Positions 8,512 to 16,789 of a stretch of 64,000 nt of DNA are shown piece by piece. The notes under the pieces are model-generated. The model was given only the letters and a program-made list of their open reading frames with translations, made no database searches and was not told the DNA's origin. Source of the stretch: Halorussus vallis (GTDB lineage Archaea > Halobacteriota > Halobacteria > Halobacteriales > Haladaptataceae). Within the stretch, counting starts at the first letter, position 1; every line of letters starts with the position of its first letter. The stretch is from assembly GCF_024138165.1 (NCBI RefSeq), contig NZ_CP100000.1:3348001-3412000 (forward strand), given 5' to 3'. The position numbers and the translations under genes were made by a program.

Positions 8512-10458
8512 ATGCCCGAAAAACGAGTTTCGAGGCGGAGTGTGCTGAAAGTCGCGAGCGGTTCGGTCGCGTCGCTCGGCGCGAGCGGCCTCGCCGCGGC
8601 CGGACCCGGCGACCGTGTCGAGGTGAACGTCGGAGTCGCGTCGGGTCGCGGCCGCGCGGCCGCGACTCGCGCCGCCAGCGACGTCGTCCGGACGTTCGAC
8701 TCGCTCGGCGTCGTGACGATTCGGGTGCCGGAACGGGCGCTCGCCGGACTCCGGCGCAACCCCCACGTCCGGTACGTCGAGCGCAACGGCACGTACCGCG
8801 CGCTCGGCGAAACCACGCCCTGGGGCGTCGAGCGAATCGCCGCCGACGTGGCGAACGCGAACGACTTCGACGGCGAGGGGTCCCACGTCGCGATTCTCGA
8901 CACCGGCATCGACGGCAATCATCCCGACCTGCAGGCAAACGTCGGCGCCGGGGTTTCGCTCGTCGACTGCGGCGGGGTCGACTGCCCGAACGACTGGTCG
9001 GACGACAGCGGCCACGGCACCCACTGCGCCGGCATCGCGGGCGCGACCAGCAACGCCGAGGGCACGACCGGGGTGAGCACCCGGACCACGCTCCACGCCG
9101 TGAAGGTGCTCGACTCGGAAGGCTATGGCACGTGGTCGGACATCGCGGCCGGCATCGAGCGAGTCGCCGACGAGGGATGGGACGTCGCCAATCTGAGCTT
9201 CGGCGGCGGCGGGTACTCGTACGTCGTCGCGGAAGCCTGCACCTACGCCGCCGGAAAGGGCGTCCTGCTCGTCGGGGCCACGGGCAACGCGGGCCCCTGC
9301 ACGGACTGCGTCGAGTACCCCGCGAAGTACGACGAGTGCCTCGCGGTCGGCGCGACCACGAAAGACGACGAACTCGCCGACTTCTCGGCCACCGGTCCCG
9401 AAGTCGAACTCGTCGCGCCGGGCGAGTCCGTCTACTCGACGACCGTCGACGGCTACACCCGAAAGAAGGGCACCTCGATGGCCGCGCCCCACGTCAGCGG
9501 CGTCGCCGCGACGCTGATGGCGGACGGCCTGACCGCGGCGGAGGCCCGCACGCGCCTCCGGGAAACCGCGACCGACCTCGGCCTGTCGAGCGATGAGCAG
9601 GGGTCGGGGCTGCTCGACGCCGCGGCCGCCACCGGTGTCGGCGAGCGCGGGACGCTCGCGTTCGACCAGCCGGATTCGGGGACCTGGTTCGACGAGACGC
9701 TCTCGCGGGCCTACGGCGACGCCGTCGCCGTGGTCGGCCCGCTGTCGTTCGACGGCGCCGACCCCTCCCACGTCCGCGTCTGCGGCCTGCGCGACGTCGA
9801 CGAAGGGGCGTTCCGGTACAAGATAGAGGAGTGGGACTACCTCGACGGCGCCCACGTCGACGAGACGGCCCACTACTCCGTCTTCGAGGCGGGGACGGTC
9901 GGCCGGGCGGAGGGGAGCGCGACCGCCTCCGCGAGCGGCGTCACCCTCGAAGTCGGCGCGGTCGAAACCGACCAGCGGTTCGCTCGAGTCGATTTCGCGC
10001 GCGAGTTCGCGAGCGCGCCGGTGGTCGTCAGCCAGCCCCAGACCAGACGCGGCGGGGAGGCGGTCGTGACCCGGAACCGGAACGTCTCGGCGTCGGGCTT
10101 CGAGGTCGCGCTCGCCGAGCAGGGCCGGGGTCCGCACAAGCACGAGCGGATCGGCTACGTCGCGCTCGAACCCGGCGTCGGCGCGCTCGGCGGAACGACC
10201 CTCGAAGTCGGCCGGACCGCCGACGCCGTCGACCACGGCTGGCACCGGATCGACTTCGAGCGAAGCTACGACGACCCCCACTTCGTCGCCGACATGCAGA
10301 CGTACCACGGCCCGGACACCGCCGGCCTCCGCTACCGGAATCTCACGGGGAGTAGCGTCGAAGTCCGCGTCGAGGAGGAAGAGAGCGTGGACGCCGAGAC
10401 GGCCCACGGCACCGAAGTCGTCGGCTACGCCGTCTCGGAGGGGACCGGCGCGTTCTGA
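8512..10458 (+). CDS. Tat-exported subtilisin-like protease with three C-terminal lectin-like repeats
   Basis: 648 residues. Twin-arginine signal (SRRSVLKVASGSVA, 7-20), propeptide, then the S8 domain with Asp130 (VAILDTG), His168 (GHGTHCAG) and Ser322 (GTSMAAPH). Paired Cys (153/158 and 263/266) lie near the active site. After about 385 come three related beta-rich units (about 391-462, 487-560, 575-646). Each has an aromatic start, a V-V-x-Q/F segment, R-N-hydrophobic, and a close like IGYVALEPG or VGYAVSEG; they resemble H-type-lectin-like repeats of secreted proteins and may bind cell-surface or polymeric substrate. The protease at 813 lacks these units. A possible TATA (ATATACTATC, 8431-8440) lies about 75 bases upstream. 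Confidence 0.93.
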   Translation: MPEKRVSRRSVLKVASGSVASLGASGLAAAGPGDRVEVNVGVASGRGRAAATRAASDVVRTFDSLGVVTIRVPERALAGLRRNPHVRYVERNGTYRALGETTPWGVERIAADVANANDFDGEGSHVAILDTGIDGNHPDLQANVGAGVSLVDCGGVDCPNDWSDDSGHGTHCAGIAGATSNAEGTTGVSTRTTLHAVKVLDSEGYGTWSDIAAGIERVADEGWDVANLSFGGGGYSYVVAEACTYAAGKGVLLVGATGNAGPCTDCVEYPAKYDECLAVGATTKDDELADFSATGPEVELVAPGESVYSTTVDGYTRKKGTSMAAPHVSGVAATLMADGLTAAEARTRLRETATDLGLSSDEQGSGLLDAAAATGVGERGTLAFDQPDSGTWFDETLSRAYGDAVAVVGPLSFDGADPSHVRVCGLRDVDEGAFRYKIEEWDYLDGAHVDETAHYSVFEAGTVGRAEGSATASASGVTLEVGAVETDQRFARVDFAREFASAPVVVSQPQTRRGGEAVVTRNRNVSASGFEVALAEQGRGPHKHERIGYVALEPGVGALGGTTLEVGRTADAVDHGWHRIDFERSYDDPHFVADMQTYHGPDTAGLRYRNLTGSSVEVRVEEEESVDAETAHGTEVVGYAVSEGTGAF

Positions 10459-10471
10459 AGGCGAATCTCAC

Positions 10472-10855
10472 TTAGTGCTGGACGAACTCCACCAGGATTC
10501 CGCCGGTCGACTTGGGGTGGAGGAAGGCGACGTCGTGACCCCACGCGCCGGGTCGGGGCTCCTCGTCGACGAGTTCGACGCCGTGGTCGCGGGCGCGTTC
10601 GAGCGCGGCCTCGATGTCGTCGGTTTCGAGGGCGACGTGGTGGATGCCGGGACCGTTGTTCTCCAGGTACCGCGAGACGGTGCCGTCTCCGAGCGGTTCG
10701 AGGAGTTCGAAGTAGCCATTTCCGAGGTCGAGGAAGACGACCCGCAGGCCGTCGAACTCCTCCTCGTGGGCGACCGGCGCGTCGAAGAGCGCGGCGAAGC
10801 GCTCGGCGAGGCCGTCGGCGTCGTCGGTCGCGATTCCGGCGTGGTCGAATTGCAT
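10472..10855 (-). CDS. mce: Methylmalonyl-CoA epimerase
   Basis: 127 residues with the two beta-alpha-beta-beta-beta modules of the glyoxalase/VOC fold: FDHAGIATDD at the start, FLDLGNGYFELLEP, GIHHVALETDD, and GGILVEFVQH at the end. These carry the metal-binding His and Glu residues. It interconverts R and S methylmalonyl-CoA between propionyl-CoA carboxylation and the mutase. The mutase large-subunit gene lies 10 kb away on the same strand, with the accessory block between them. Confidence 0.9.
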   Translation of the reverse strand: MQFDHAGIATDDADGLAERFAALFDAPVAHEEEFDGLRVVFLDLGNGYFELLEPLGDGTVSRYLENNGPGIHHVALETDDIEAALERARDHGVELVDEEPRPGAWGHDVAFLHPKSTGGILVEFVQH

Positions 10856-11042
10856 ACGGGCATTGCTTCGTGCGGATGCGGTATAACGGTAGTTGGTCGC
10901 GCAGTTTCTTTATCCAGAAGTACTCGTGAAGGCCTCGGTATGTACGAAGCGTGAACTGGACGAGATGTACTCGTCACGTCCCACGCAGGGTTACAGGACT
11001 CTATGCCCGTGGGCTTATCTCTCTCCGTCCGTTTGGTCGCGT

Positions 11043-11714
11043 ATGAGCGTTATCGCTGAATTTACCGTTCCAGCGGACACGCTTGCCCTCTCCGAGACGT
11101 TAACCGCAACCCCGGAGATGATCGTCGAGATCGAACGGGTTGTCGCACACGACGAGAACCGTGTGATGCCGTATTTCTGGGTTCGAGGCGATGACTACAC
11201 CGCGTTCGAAACGGCGGTGAACGACGACCCCACCGTCCAGAACGTCACGAAACTCGACGAATACGAGGACGGCATCCTCTACCGGGCCGAGTGGACGCAG
11301 AACATCGAGAGTCTCGTCTACGCCTATCTCGAAACCGGAGCCACGATCGTGGAAGCGACCGGACGGTCGGATAACTGGGAACTCAGGATGCGATTCGACG
11401 ACGAACAACTCGTCACCGACTTCCGAGAACATTGCATGCGGAACGAGATTCCGTTCGAGTTGAACCGCCTCTACCATCCGACCGAACCGATGGCGGGCGG
11501 CCAGTTCGGTCTATCACCGAAACAACGGACGGCGCTGCTTGCGGCCGTCGAACACGGTTATTTCGATATCCCACGTGCGGTTTCGATGGACGAGTTGGCA
11601 GACAAACTCGGCATCGCTCAGCAATCACTCTCGAAGTTGTTACGTCGTGCCCATCGGAATACGGTTACGAACGTCCTGACCGTGAGCCATCCTGACGATG
11701 ACAACACGGCGTAG
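11043..11714 (+). CDS. Bacterio-opsin-activator-type helix-turn-helix regulator
   Basis: 223 residues from ATG 11043 (MSVIAEFTV); the open frame before it is not protein-like. The N-terminal 155 residues are the sensing half typical of haloarchaeal Bat/DmsR-like regulators. Residues about 160-215 (LSPKQRTALLAAVEHGYFDI onward, then SMDELADKLGI and SLSKLLRRAH) form the C-terminal HTH_10 domain. Many paralogues exist per genome; target genes cannot be read from sequence. The gene stands alone at the left end of the accessory block. Confidence 0.85.
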   Translation: MSVIAEFTVPADTLALSETLTATPEMIVEIERVVAHDENRVMPYFWVRGDDYTAFETAVNDDPTVQNVTKLDEYEDGILYRAEWTQNIESLVYAYLETGATIVEATGRSDNWELRMRFDDEQLVTDFREHCMRNEIPFELNRLYHPTEPMAGGQFGLSPKQRTALLAAVEHGYFDIPRAVSMDELADKLGIAQQSLSKLLRRAHRNTVTNVLTVSHPDDDNTA

Positions 11715-11774
11715 CGCCAGCACCACTCTCGCAGGGTCGAGCGACTAGACGCCGCCTGCAAAACGACACCGTGT

Positions 11775-11782
11775 ATAAAAGA
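11775..11782 (+). promoter_or_regulatory. TATA-like element before the broken small gene
   Basis: TATAAAAG about 55 bases upstream of ATG 11835, in AT-rich sequence followed by a second AT-rich patch (CGTATATAC). Confidence 0.4.
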
Positions 11783-11834
11783 TACGTATATACGCACCAC
11801 AGGCCCATTCCTTCGTATCGTCTACGATTCGCCA

Positions 11835-12029
11835 ATGACAGACGAAGCAGGAAATCTGCGTAAAATATCAAATCTCGGGGGAGGCCGGGCAGAGAGCTGA
11901 CAATCGCAAGCCGCCACAGGAAAACGGGCGGTGGAACATCTTGCTGACGCACTAGATGCGGAAGAACGTGCCGAAAAGGAGTTCCACATTCGAGAGGCAC
12001 TCCAACTACTCAATATCGAAGGGCGATAG
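11835..12029 (+). pseudogene. Small haloarchaeal protein gene interrupted by an in-frame TGA
   Basis: From ATG 11835 the frame reads MTDEAGNLRKISNLGGGRAES, meets TGA at 11898-11900, then continues without another stop to TAG 12027. The second part reads QSQAATGKRAVEHLADALD and ends EFHIREALQLLNIEGR. The second part resembles the C-terminus of a family of about 60-residue haloarchaeal proteins (a pattern like EKNFHIRQALQLL). One base change would restore a 64-residue protein. A shorter product from GTG 11931 is conceivable. I read it as a gene inactivated by a nonsense mutation. Confidence 0.55.
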
Positions 12030-12127
12030 ATTCGCACCACGTGTCGAGCACGGACTATCTCCCTTCATCAAGTCGTACCTCTCGGAAGTTGACGGGACGG
12101 TTAAACAGAAGACATACGGCTGTTAGG

Positions 12128-12487
12128 TCAGAGCCGACTGGTCGTTTTCGACGCAGGGAGTCTATGGAACGGCCACAAAACCTCGTAAGTCCGATTCTGA
12201 TACCGGACGGCACGGTTCTCGATCCACACCTGTTCGTCGACACCGTCTGGAATCCGTACGTAGTTATCCTCGTCGTTGAGTGCCTGTTCGAACACACGTT
12301 GTTGGTCGGGACCGAGATCCGAGAATGCGACCGTCTGATTAATCGAGTTGTCGCTATCAGCCGGGGTTACGTCAAGATAACTGGCGGTCGTATGGCCGTC
12401 TAAATCGAGTTCGGTCAGGAGGACACCACCGACACTCACCACGAGCAACAAAACGATACCCAGACCAATCCAGTAGCGGTGTTTCAT
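12128..12487 (-). CDS. Membrane-anchored haloarchaeal protein of unknown function
   Basis: 119 residues from ATG 12487 (MKHRYWIGLG). A single N-terminal hydrophobic segment (IGLGIVLLLVVSVGGVLL, about 7-24) anchors an outward-facing domain with N-glycosylation sequons (NQT, NRT) and the phrase FSDLGPDQQRVFEQALND followed by VRYQNRTYEVL. This layout occurs in many small haloarchaeal membrane proteins without a known role. Composition is more AT-rich than the core genes. Confidence 0.65.
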   Translation of the reverse strand: MKHRYWIGLGIVLLLVVSVGGVLLTELDLDGHTTASYLDVTPADSDNSINQTVAFSDLGPDQQRVFEQALNDEDNYVRIPDGVDEQVWIENRAVRYQNRTYEVLWPFHRLPASKTTSRL

Positions 12488-12750
12488 ATCCACGGATGAG
12501 TAAGAGGCTTGTGAGTGTTTTCTGTTCAACAAACCTGTCTTGACTGTTAGTGCAACATTCACAGTCGCACCACAGACTGGCCGATTCAGAATCCGTACTA
12601 TCGACTGGGTCGGCCACTGCAGTACACGTTCACTCCAAGAAAACGTGCGATACTCGACCGTCGGCGAATCGTCGCGTACGGACGATTGCGGCTGCGGAGG
12701 GACAAACCGGGTGGCAGAGGCTTGATGTGCGGACGCGCCGCACGGGACGC

Positions 12751-13644
12751 ATGGACACGAGCCAACAGCTGTACGAGCACGAGGCGACCGGCTGGCGGCG
12801 CGGGGTCTACGACGACATCCAGGCGACGTTCCGTGCGCCCGTCGTCAACTGGATATTCCGGGCGCTGATGGCCAACGAGCCCGATTTCACCCGCTACCTC
12901 TGGGGACAGGTCAAGCCGACGTTCGAAACCCGCGCGTTCGGTCGCTACTCGGTCGGGTACCGCGACGCCGTCCTCTCGGCCGTCGAAGCGGGAGAGACCG
13001 ACCGTTCCGGCGTCCCGCGCTACCGCCGAACCGACCTCGACCTCGAACCGGCCGCGTTCCGGGAACTGCAGGGGCAGGTCGCCACCTTCGACGTGGTCGC
13101 GCCGCGACTCGCGGCGCTGTTCGAGGTCGCCGACCGGTCGCTCCGGGGCGAATCGGTGGGCGACGCCCTCGACGAAGGCGAGCACGCCGCGACCGAACCG
13201 CTCCCACCGGAACTCGACCGCGACCGCGGCCTGTCGCCGACGATGGTCGACGACCCGCCCGCGGAGCTGTCCGACACCGTCGACCGTATCAGGTCGTTCC
13301 ACGGCTTCGACGACGGCCTGCCGAGCATCTACCGGTGTCTCGCGCAGTGGCCGCCGTACCTCCAGACGGCGTGGGACGACCTCGAAGAGAGGTTCGAATC
13401 CGACGACTTTGACCGGGCGTGCGAGCGCGCCGACGAGGTGACCGGGTCGTTCGTCGACTCGCTGGCGTACCCGCCGCGGCTCTCGCCCGACGACCTGCGG
13501 TCGTTCGGGATGGACGACGAGTCGATAGCAGGGTTGCAAGAACTGTTCGAGACGTTCAACCGCGGCCCCATCGAGACGGTGCTGCCCGCGCTTCACGTCT
13601 ACGCGGCGACAATCAAGGTTGAGGGCCGGCGGGAGATGGGGTGA
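12751..13644 (+). CDS. DehI-family halocarboxylic acid dehalogenase-like protein
   Basis: 297 residues from ATG 12751 (MDTSQQLYEHEATGWRRGVY). The segment VYDDIQATFRAPVVNWIFRA followed by WGQVKPTFETRAF is characteristic of the DehI family, whose studied bacterial members hydrolyse the halogen from D- and L-2-haloacids without a covalent intermediate. An internal repeat-like second half (RIRSFHGFDDGLPSIYRCLA, then WPPYLQTAWDDL) fits the family's two-fold pseudo-repeat. Many haloarchaea have this gene and the true substrate there is not established. GC and codon use match the core genome better than its neighbours do. Confidence 0.75.
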   Translation: MDTSQQLYEHEATGWRRGVYDDIQATFRAPVVNWIFRALMANEPDFTRYLWGQVKPTFETRAFGRYSVGYRDAVLSAVEAGETDRSGVPRYRRTDLDLEPAAFRELQGQVATFDVVAPRLAALFEVADRSLRGESVGDALDEGEHAATEPLPPELDRDRGLSPTMVDDPPAELSDTVDRIRSFHGFDDGLPSIYRCLAQWPPYLQTAWDDLEERFESDDFDRACERADEVTGSFVDSLAYPPRLSPDDLRSFGMDDESIAGLQELFETFNRGPIETVLPALHVYAATIKVEGRREMG

Positions 13645-13997
13645 GAATACGAACCGCAGCGGACGCTCAGACCGAGCGCGACTCGTACCTTATAAATCAC
13701 TTCTCTCTTCATTGGTAGAGGAGAACGGTACCGCCGTCGCCATTGTTCGCCGTGACCAATAGATTCCCGTTCGCAACTCGCTCGCGTTCCGGTTCAACGA
13801 CGACCAGGTGACCGACAAGACGAACAACAGCGGCGCGTACTACAAGTCGACGACCGACCACTACAATAGTGCCTTCTACTACTTCGTGAAACTGCCCGAT
13901 TCATGGTACATCGCGCTCCTTGGTCAGACCCTGCTGAATTTTCACGCGATGGTGCTATGCTAATGTGTGTCAAATGAGAACGGGGGTAGAACCATCC
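13645..13997. other. Gene-free gap with a possible coding remnant
   Basis: No complete gene. In the + frame from about 13768 to 13963 there is an open stretch without a start codon, after an in-frame TAG. It reads IPVRNSLAFRFNDDQV and ends YYFVKLPDSWYIALLGQTLL. It is peptide-like but matches nothing I recognise and may be the tail of a lost gene. Confidence 0.3.
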
Positions 13998-14804
13998 ATG
14001 GCAGAAGCAACACCACCAGACACAGGTGGGGAACTGGAAACAGTCACGTCCGTAGACGGGACTGAGATTGCCTTCGAACGGACGGGGAGCGGGCCACCGC
14101 TCGTGCTCGTCGCTGGGGGCGGCGCGAACGATCATACTCGGTGGGAACTGGCTGGCGTCCGTCCCACCTTCGCAGAACACTGCACCGTCTATGCGATTGA
14201 CGGGCGCGGACTCGGCGCGAGTGGCGACGCTGACGAGTATGAACTAGAACGCGAGTTCGAGGACGTGGCAGCCGTCGTCGAGTCGATCAACGAACCCGCC
14301 GTCCTACTTGGGCATTCGAGTGGCGCCCTGATAGCGTTAGAGGCAGCGCTGCGAACCGACAATCTCCGTAAACTCGTCCTGTACGAACCGCCAATACCGG
14401 TTAGTAACCACTACCCCGACGTTGGAGATGCAGTCGCTAAAATGGAGGCACTGATGGACGAGGGACAGCACGAACAGGTGCTCATCCTGTTTCTGCGGGA
14501 AGTCGCTAACATCCCGCCCGACGAAATCGATGCGCTCCGTGAAGCCCCGAACTGGCGGAGTCGAGTGGACGGGGCCTTCACAATCCCCCGTGCGATTCGA
14601 GGAATAAGCGAATACGAGTTCGACGCTGCTCGATTCACAGACATGACCACGCCGACGTTGCTGTTGGCCGGCAGCGAGAGCCAGCCATTCACCCATGCCG
14701 CCACGGAAGCACTCGACAAGGCACTCCCGAACCCCCAGATCGTCACGTTCGAGGGGCATGGACATGACCTGCCAGCTCCGGATGCTCAAGGACGGAGACG
14801 CTAA
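13998..14804 (+). CDS. Alpha/beta hydrolase, C-terminus altered
   Basis: 268 residues from ATG 13998 (MAEATPPDTGG). Typical alpha/beta-hydrolase features: VLVAGGGAND (oxyanion region), YAIDGRGLGASG, nucleophile elbow LLGHSSGALIAL with the Ser, the acid in LLLAGSES, and the His in FEGHGHDLPAPD. The family's last helix, usually 15-20 more residues after this His, is replaced by QGRRR and a stop, so the end looks truncated or frameshifted. Substrate unknown. A small membrane ORF overlaps the end. Confidence 0.8.
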   Translation: MAEATPPDTGGELETVTSVDGTEIAFERTGSGPPLVLVAGGGANDHTRWELAGVRPTFAEHCTVYAIDGRGLGASGDADEYELEREFEDVAAVVESINEPAVLLGHSSGALIALEAALRTDNLRKLVLYEPPIPVSNHYPDVGDAVAKMEALMDEGQHEQVLILFLREVANIPPDEIDALREAPNWRSRVDGAFTIPRAIRGISEYEFDAARFTDMTTPTLLLAGSESQPFTHAATEALDKALPNPQIVTFEGHGHDLPAPDAQGRRR

Positions 14805-14910
14805 AGACGGTGGCTACCGCCGCCTGGCGCTCGCGGGCATCGTCCTCGGCGCTGCTGCTGGTATGGTGTTCGCTGCCATCGTGTACGTGATGATCGCAAA
14901 ACCCTGGTGA
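14782..14910 (+). CDS. Possible small single-span membrane protein
   Basis: 42 residues from ATG 14782: a short charged head (MLKDGDAKDGGYRR) and one clear transmembrane segment (LALAGIVLGAAAGMVFAAIV). It overlaps the hydrolase by 23 bases in another frame. Such small proteins are common in haloarchaea. It could also be the old reading frame of a longer protein joined by a frameshift. Moderate support only. Confidence 0.45.
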   Translation: MLKDGDAKDGGYRRLALAGIVLGAAAGMVFAAIVYVMIAKPW

Positions 14911-15218
14911 GCCGGGTCGGGTGTCGGCTTGTGTGGAATATAGGGCGCGTATCGGTTACAGGTACATCCTCAGCCGACAACCATAGAATCGACACGAACC
15001 GGTGAAGCGAGGCAATGAGGAGAGAACTTGTGAAGTGAGCGTTGCGGTGTCCTGATGAACGTGGCCGCGGGAGGAGTAATCGTGATTTTACTAATTTCGA
15101 TTTCCCTATCTGTGCAATGGTGCCCATCGCAAGGAGCGACGCAGTCCGTGTTGTTAGAACGGCTGCCAAATACGGTTTAGAAGTTCGGAACTGGCGGTTT
15201 GGGAAAATACCAGTACTT
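14911..15218. other. AT-richer gap without a supported gene
   Basis: Short open frames exist on both strands but none has protein-like sequence or a convincing start. It separates convergent genes (hydrolase on +, alcohol dehydrogenase on -), so terminators are expected, but no clear hairpin or T-run stands out. Confidence 0.4.
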
Positions 15219-16232
15219 TCAGTTCGTCACGATGAGCTTCCCAACGCTCTCGCGGTTCTGCATCGCCGTGAACGCGTCTGCGGTTTCCTCAAGAGGATAC
15301 GTCTCGTCGATTGTGGGAGTCAGGTCGCCGGCGTCGACGAGCTCAACTAGTGTCTGGAGGTCTGCCTGCGTCCCCATCGTACTGCCAATGATTCGCTTGT
15401 GGCCCAAGAACAGGTCCGGAATATCGATTTCAGAGCGGCTTCCCGCAGTTCGGCCACAGACGACCATGTGTCCACCCCGTCGAAGGACGTCGAGTCCGAG
15501 GTCGGTGTACTGGCCACCGAGGTGGTTAATCACGGAATCCGGTGTCCCGATATCACTCACCGCACGACGGAGGGCATCGGAATCTGTCCCTTGAATCGCA
15601 TGATCGAGGCCCAACGCCTCGACCTCCTCGAGTTTGTCCGCTGACGAAGACGTACCGATGGTTCTCGCACCGAAGATACCGGCAAGCTGGACGCTCGCGA
15701 CACCGACACCGCCTGTCGCGCCCGGAATGAAGACGAGGTCGTTTGGACCGACGTTCGCCTGCCGGAGCATATGATAGGCGGTCATGTATGCGGTCGGGAG
15801 GGCGGCCGCAGTCGTCGTCTCGACAGACTCCGGAAGCGTGATGAGTCGGTCCGCCTCGACCCGAGCTGTCTCTGCCAAGCCGCCATGATCGAGCGAGTAG
15901 TACTCACAGCGGTTCTCAGGGCCTTCACGGCAGAACCGACAGACTCCGCAGGTTTCGTTCGGGCATAGAACGACTCGCTCCCCGAGTTCGACCTCGGTCA
16001 CGTCATCACCGACGGCGCGGACCGTCCCGGCTACGTCGAGGCCACTCACGAATGGGAGGTCGTCCGCATCGACCATCGCGGAGTCGCCTTCGAGGATCCA
16101 GAGGTCGTGGCGATTGATGGCGCACGCTTCGACGTCAACGATTGCTTGTCCAGCACCTGGTTCGGGCGTCGGTTGGTCGATGATCGAGACTCCCTCGGGG
16201 CCAGTGAGTTCGGTGAAGGCTGCAGCACGCAT
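15219..16232 (-). CDS. Zinc-dependent alcohol dehydrogenase / quinone reductase family (MDR)
   Basis: 337 residues from ATG 16232 (MRAAAFTEL). Medium-chain dehydrogenase: GroES-like catalytic domain with CAINRHDLWILEGD and the structural-zinc Cys cluster CPNETCGVCRFCREGPENRC (near 99-118), then the Rossmann domain with GATGGVGVASVQLA (NAD(P)-binding). The structural zinc and NRHDLW pattern are typical of haloarchaeal alcohol dehydrogenase-like proteins. Substrate not shown. It lies in the accessory block with no pathway neighbour. Confidence 0.85.
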   Translation of the reverse strand: MRAAAFTELTGPEGVSIIDQPTPEPGAGQAIVDVEACAINRHDLWILEGDSAMVDADDLPFVSGLDVAGTVRAVGDDVTEVELGERVVLCPNETCGVCRFCREGPENRCEYYSLDHGGLAETARVEADRLITLPESVETTTAAALPTAYMTAYHMLRQANVGPNDLVFIPGATGGVGVASVQLAGIFGARTIGTSSSADKLEEVEALGLDHAIQGTDSDALRRAVSDIGTPDSVINHLGGQYTDLGLDVLRRGGHMVVCGRTAGSRSEIDIPDLFLGHKRIIGSTMGTQADLQTLVELVDAGDLTPTIDETYPLEETADAFTAMQNRESVGKLIVTN

Positions 16233-16368
16233 TACCCCGTGGTTCGGCTGCGAGTACAATAGTTACTGTTGGAGGATGAACTCCGTTCTACCCAGTGTCA
16301 GTCTCCTCGCCGACGAACCCGGAGTAAAGTCGGATTCATGAAATCCGTCGTTGGTGCTTTCGGCGACG

Positions 16369-16707
16369 CTACCGGGCATAGCCGCACTCCGCTGATGCTT
16401 CCTGTGGGTCAAGGCACGTCACGTCATCGGTGGTCGGAGGCGGGGTAATCGTAATCCGAACTCTGCCGGCGACGTCGAACGCGAATCCCCGACACTCCTC
16501 GAAGCAACGGACCAGTCTCTGGGCGCGGCGCGCGCCGAAGGAGAGACTGGTGAGGGTCACGAGGGTAACGATACCGGCCAGCGGCTGACTTACGACCCAA
16601 AGCGCGAAGGGTATCACAGCCATCATGGCGTAACTGATGAGGATACTCCGCCACGTGGGGTGGTGCGGAACTGAGTAATCTCTTGGAGCAGACGGTGGTC
16701 TGCACAT
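16369..16707 (-). CDS. Small haloarchaeal membrane protein
   Basis: 112 residues. The N-terminus (PPSAPRDYSVPHHPTWRSI) is followed by two hydrophobic spans (about 23-40 and 43-58) and a soluble tail with three Cys. The DYSVPHHPTWRS pattern recurs in small membrane proteins of haloarchaea. No function known to me. It sits just downstream of arsM on the same strand, separated by about 80 bases, so co-transcription is possible. Confidence 0.6.
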   Translation of the reverse strand: MCRPPSAPRDYSVPHHPTWRSILISYAMMAVIPFALWVVSQPLAGIVTLVTLTSLSFGARRAQRLVRCFEECRGFAFDVAGRVRITITPPPTTDDVTCLDPQEASAECGYAR

Positions 16708-16789
16708 ATCTTCGTTGTGGTGTCTCAGTGTCCGTCTTCTCGAAGCGATGCAGTACGGTCGGTGAAGTGTCCGTTCTTCGCCAGTGCGG

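Noticed and set aside
11898-11900. TGA read as selenocysteine or other recoding
   Set aside because: Haloarchaea are not known to use selenocysteine, no SECIS-like hairpin is seen after it, and the neighbouring residues do not suggest a redox site.
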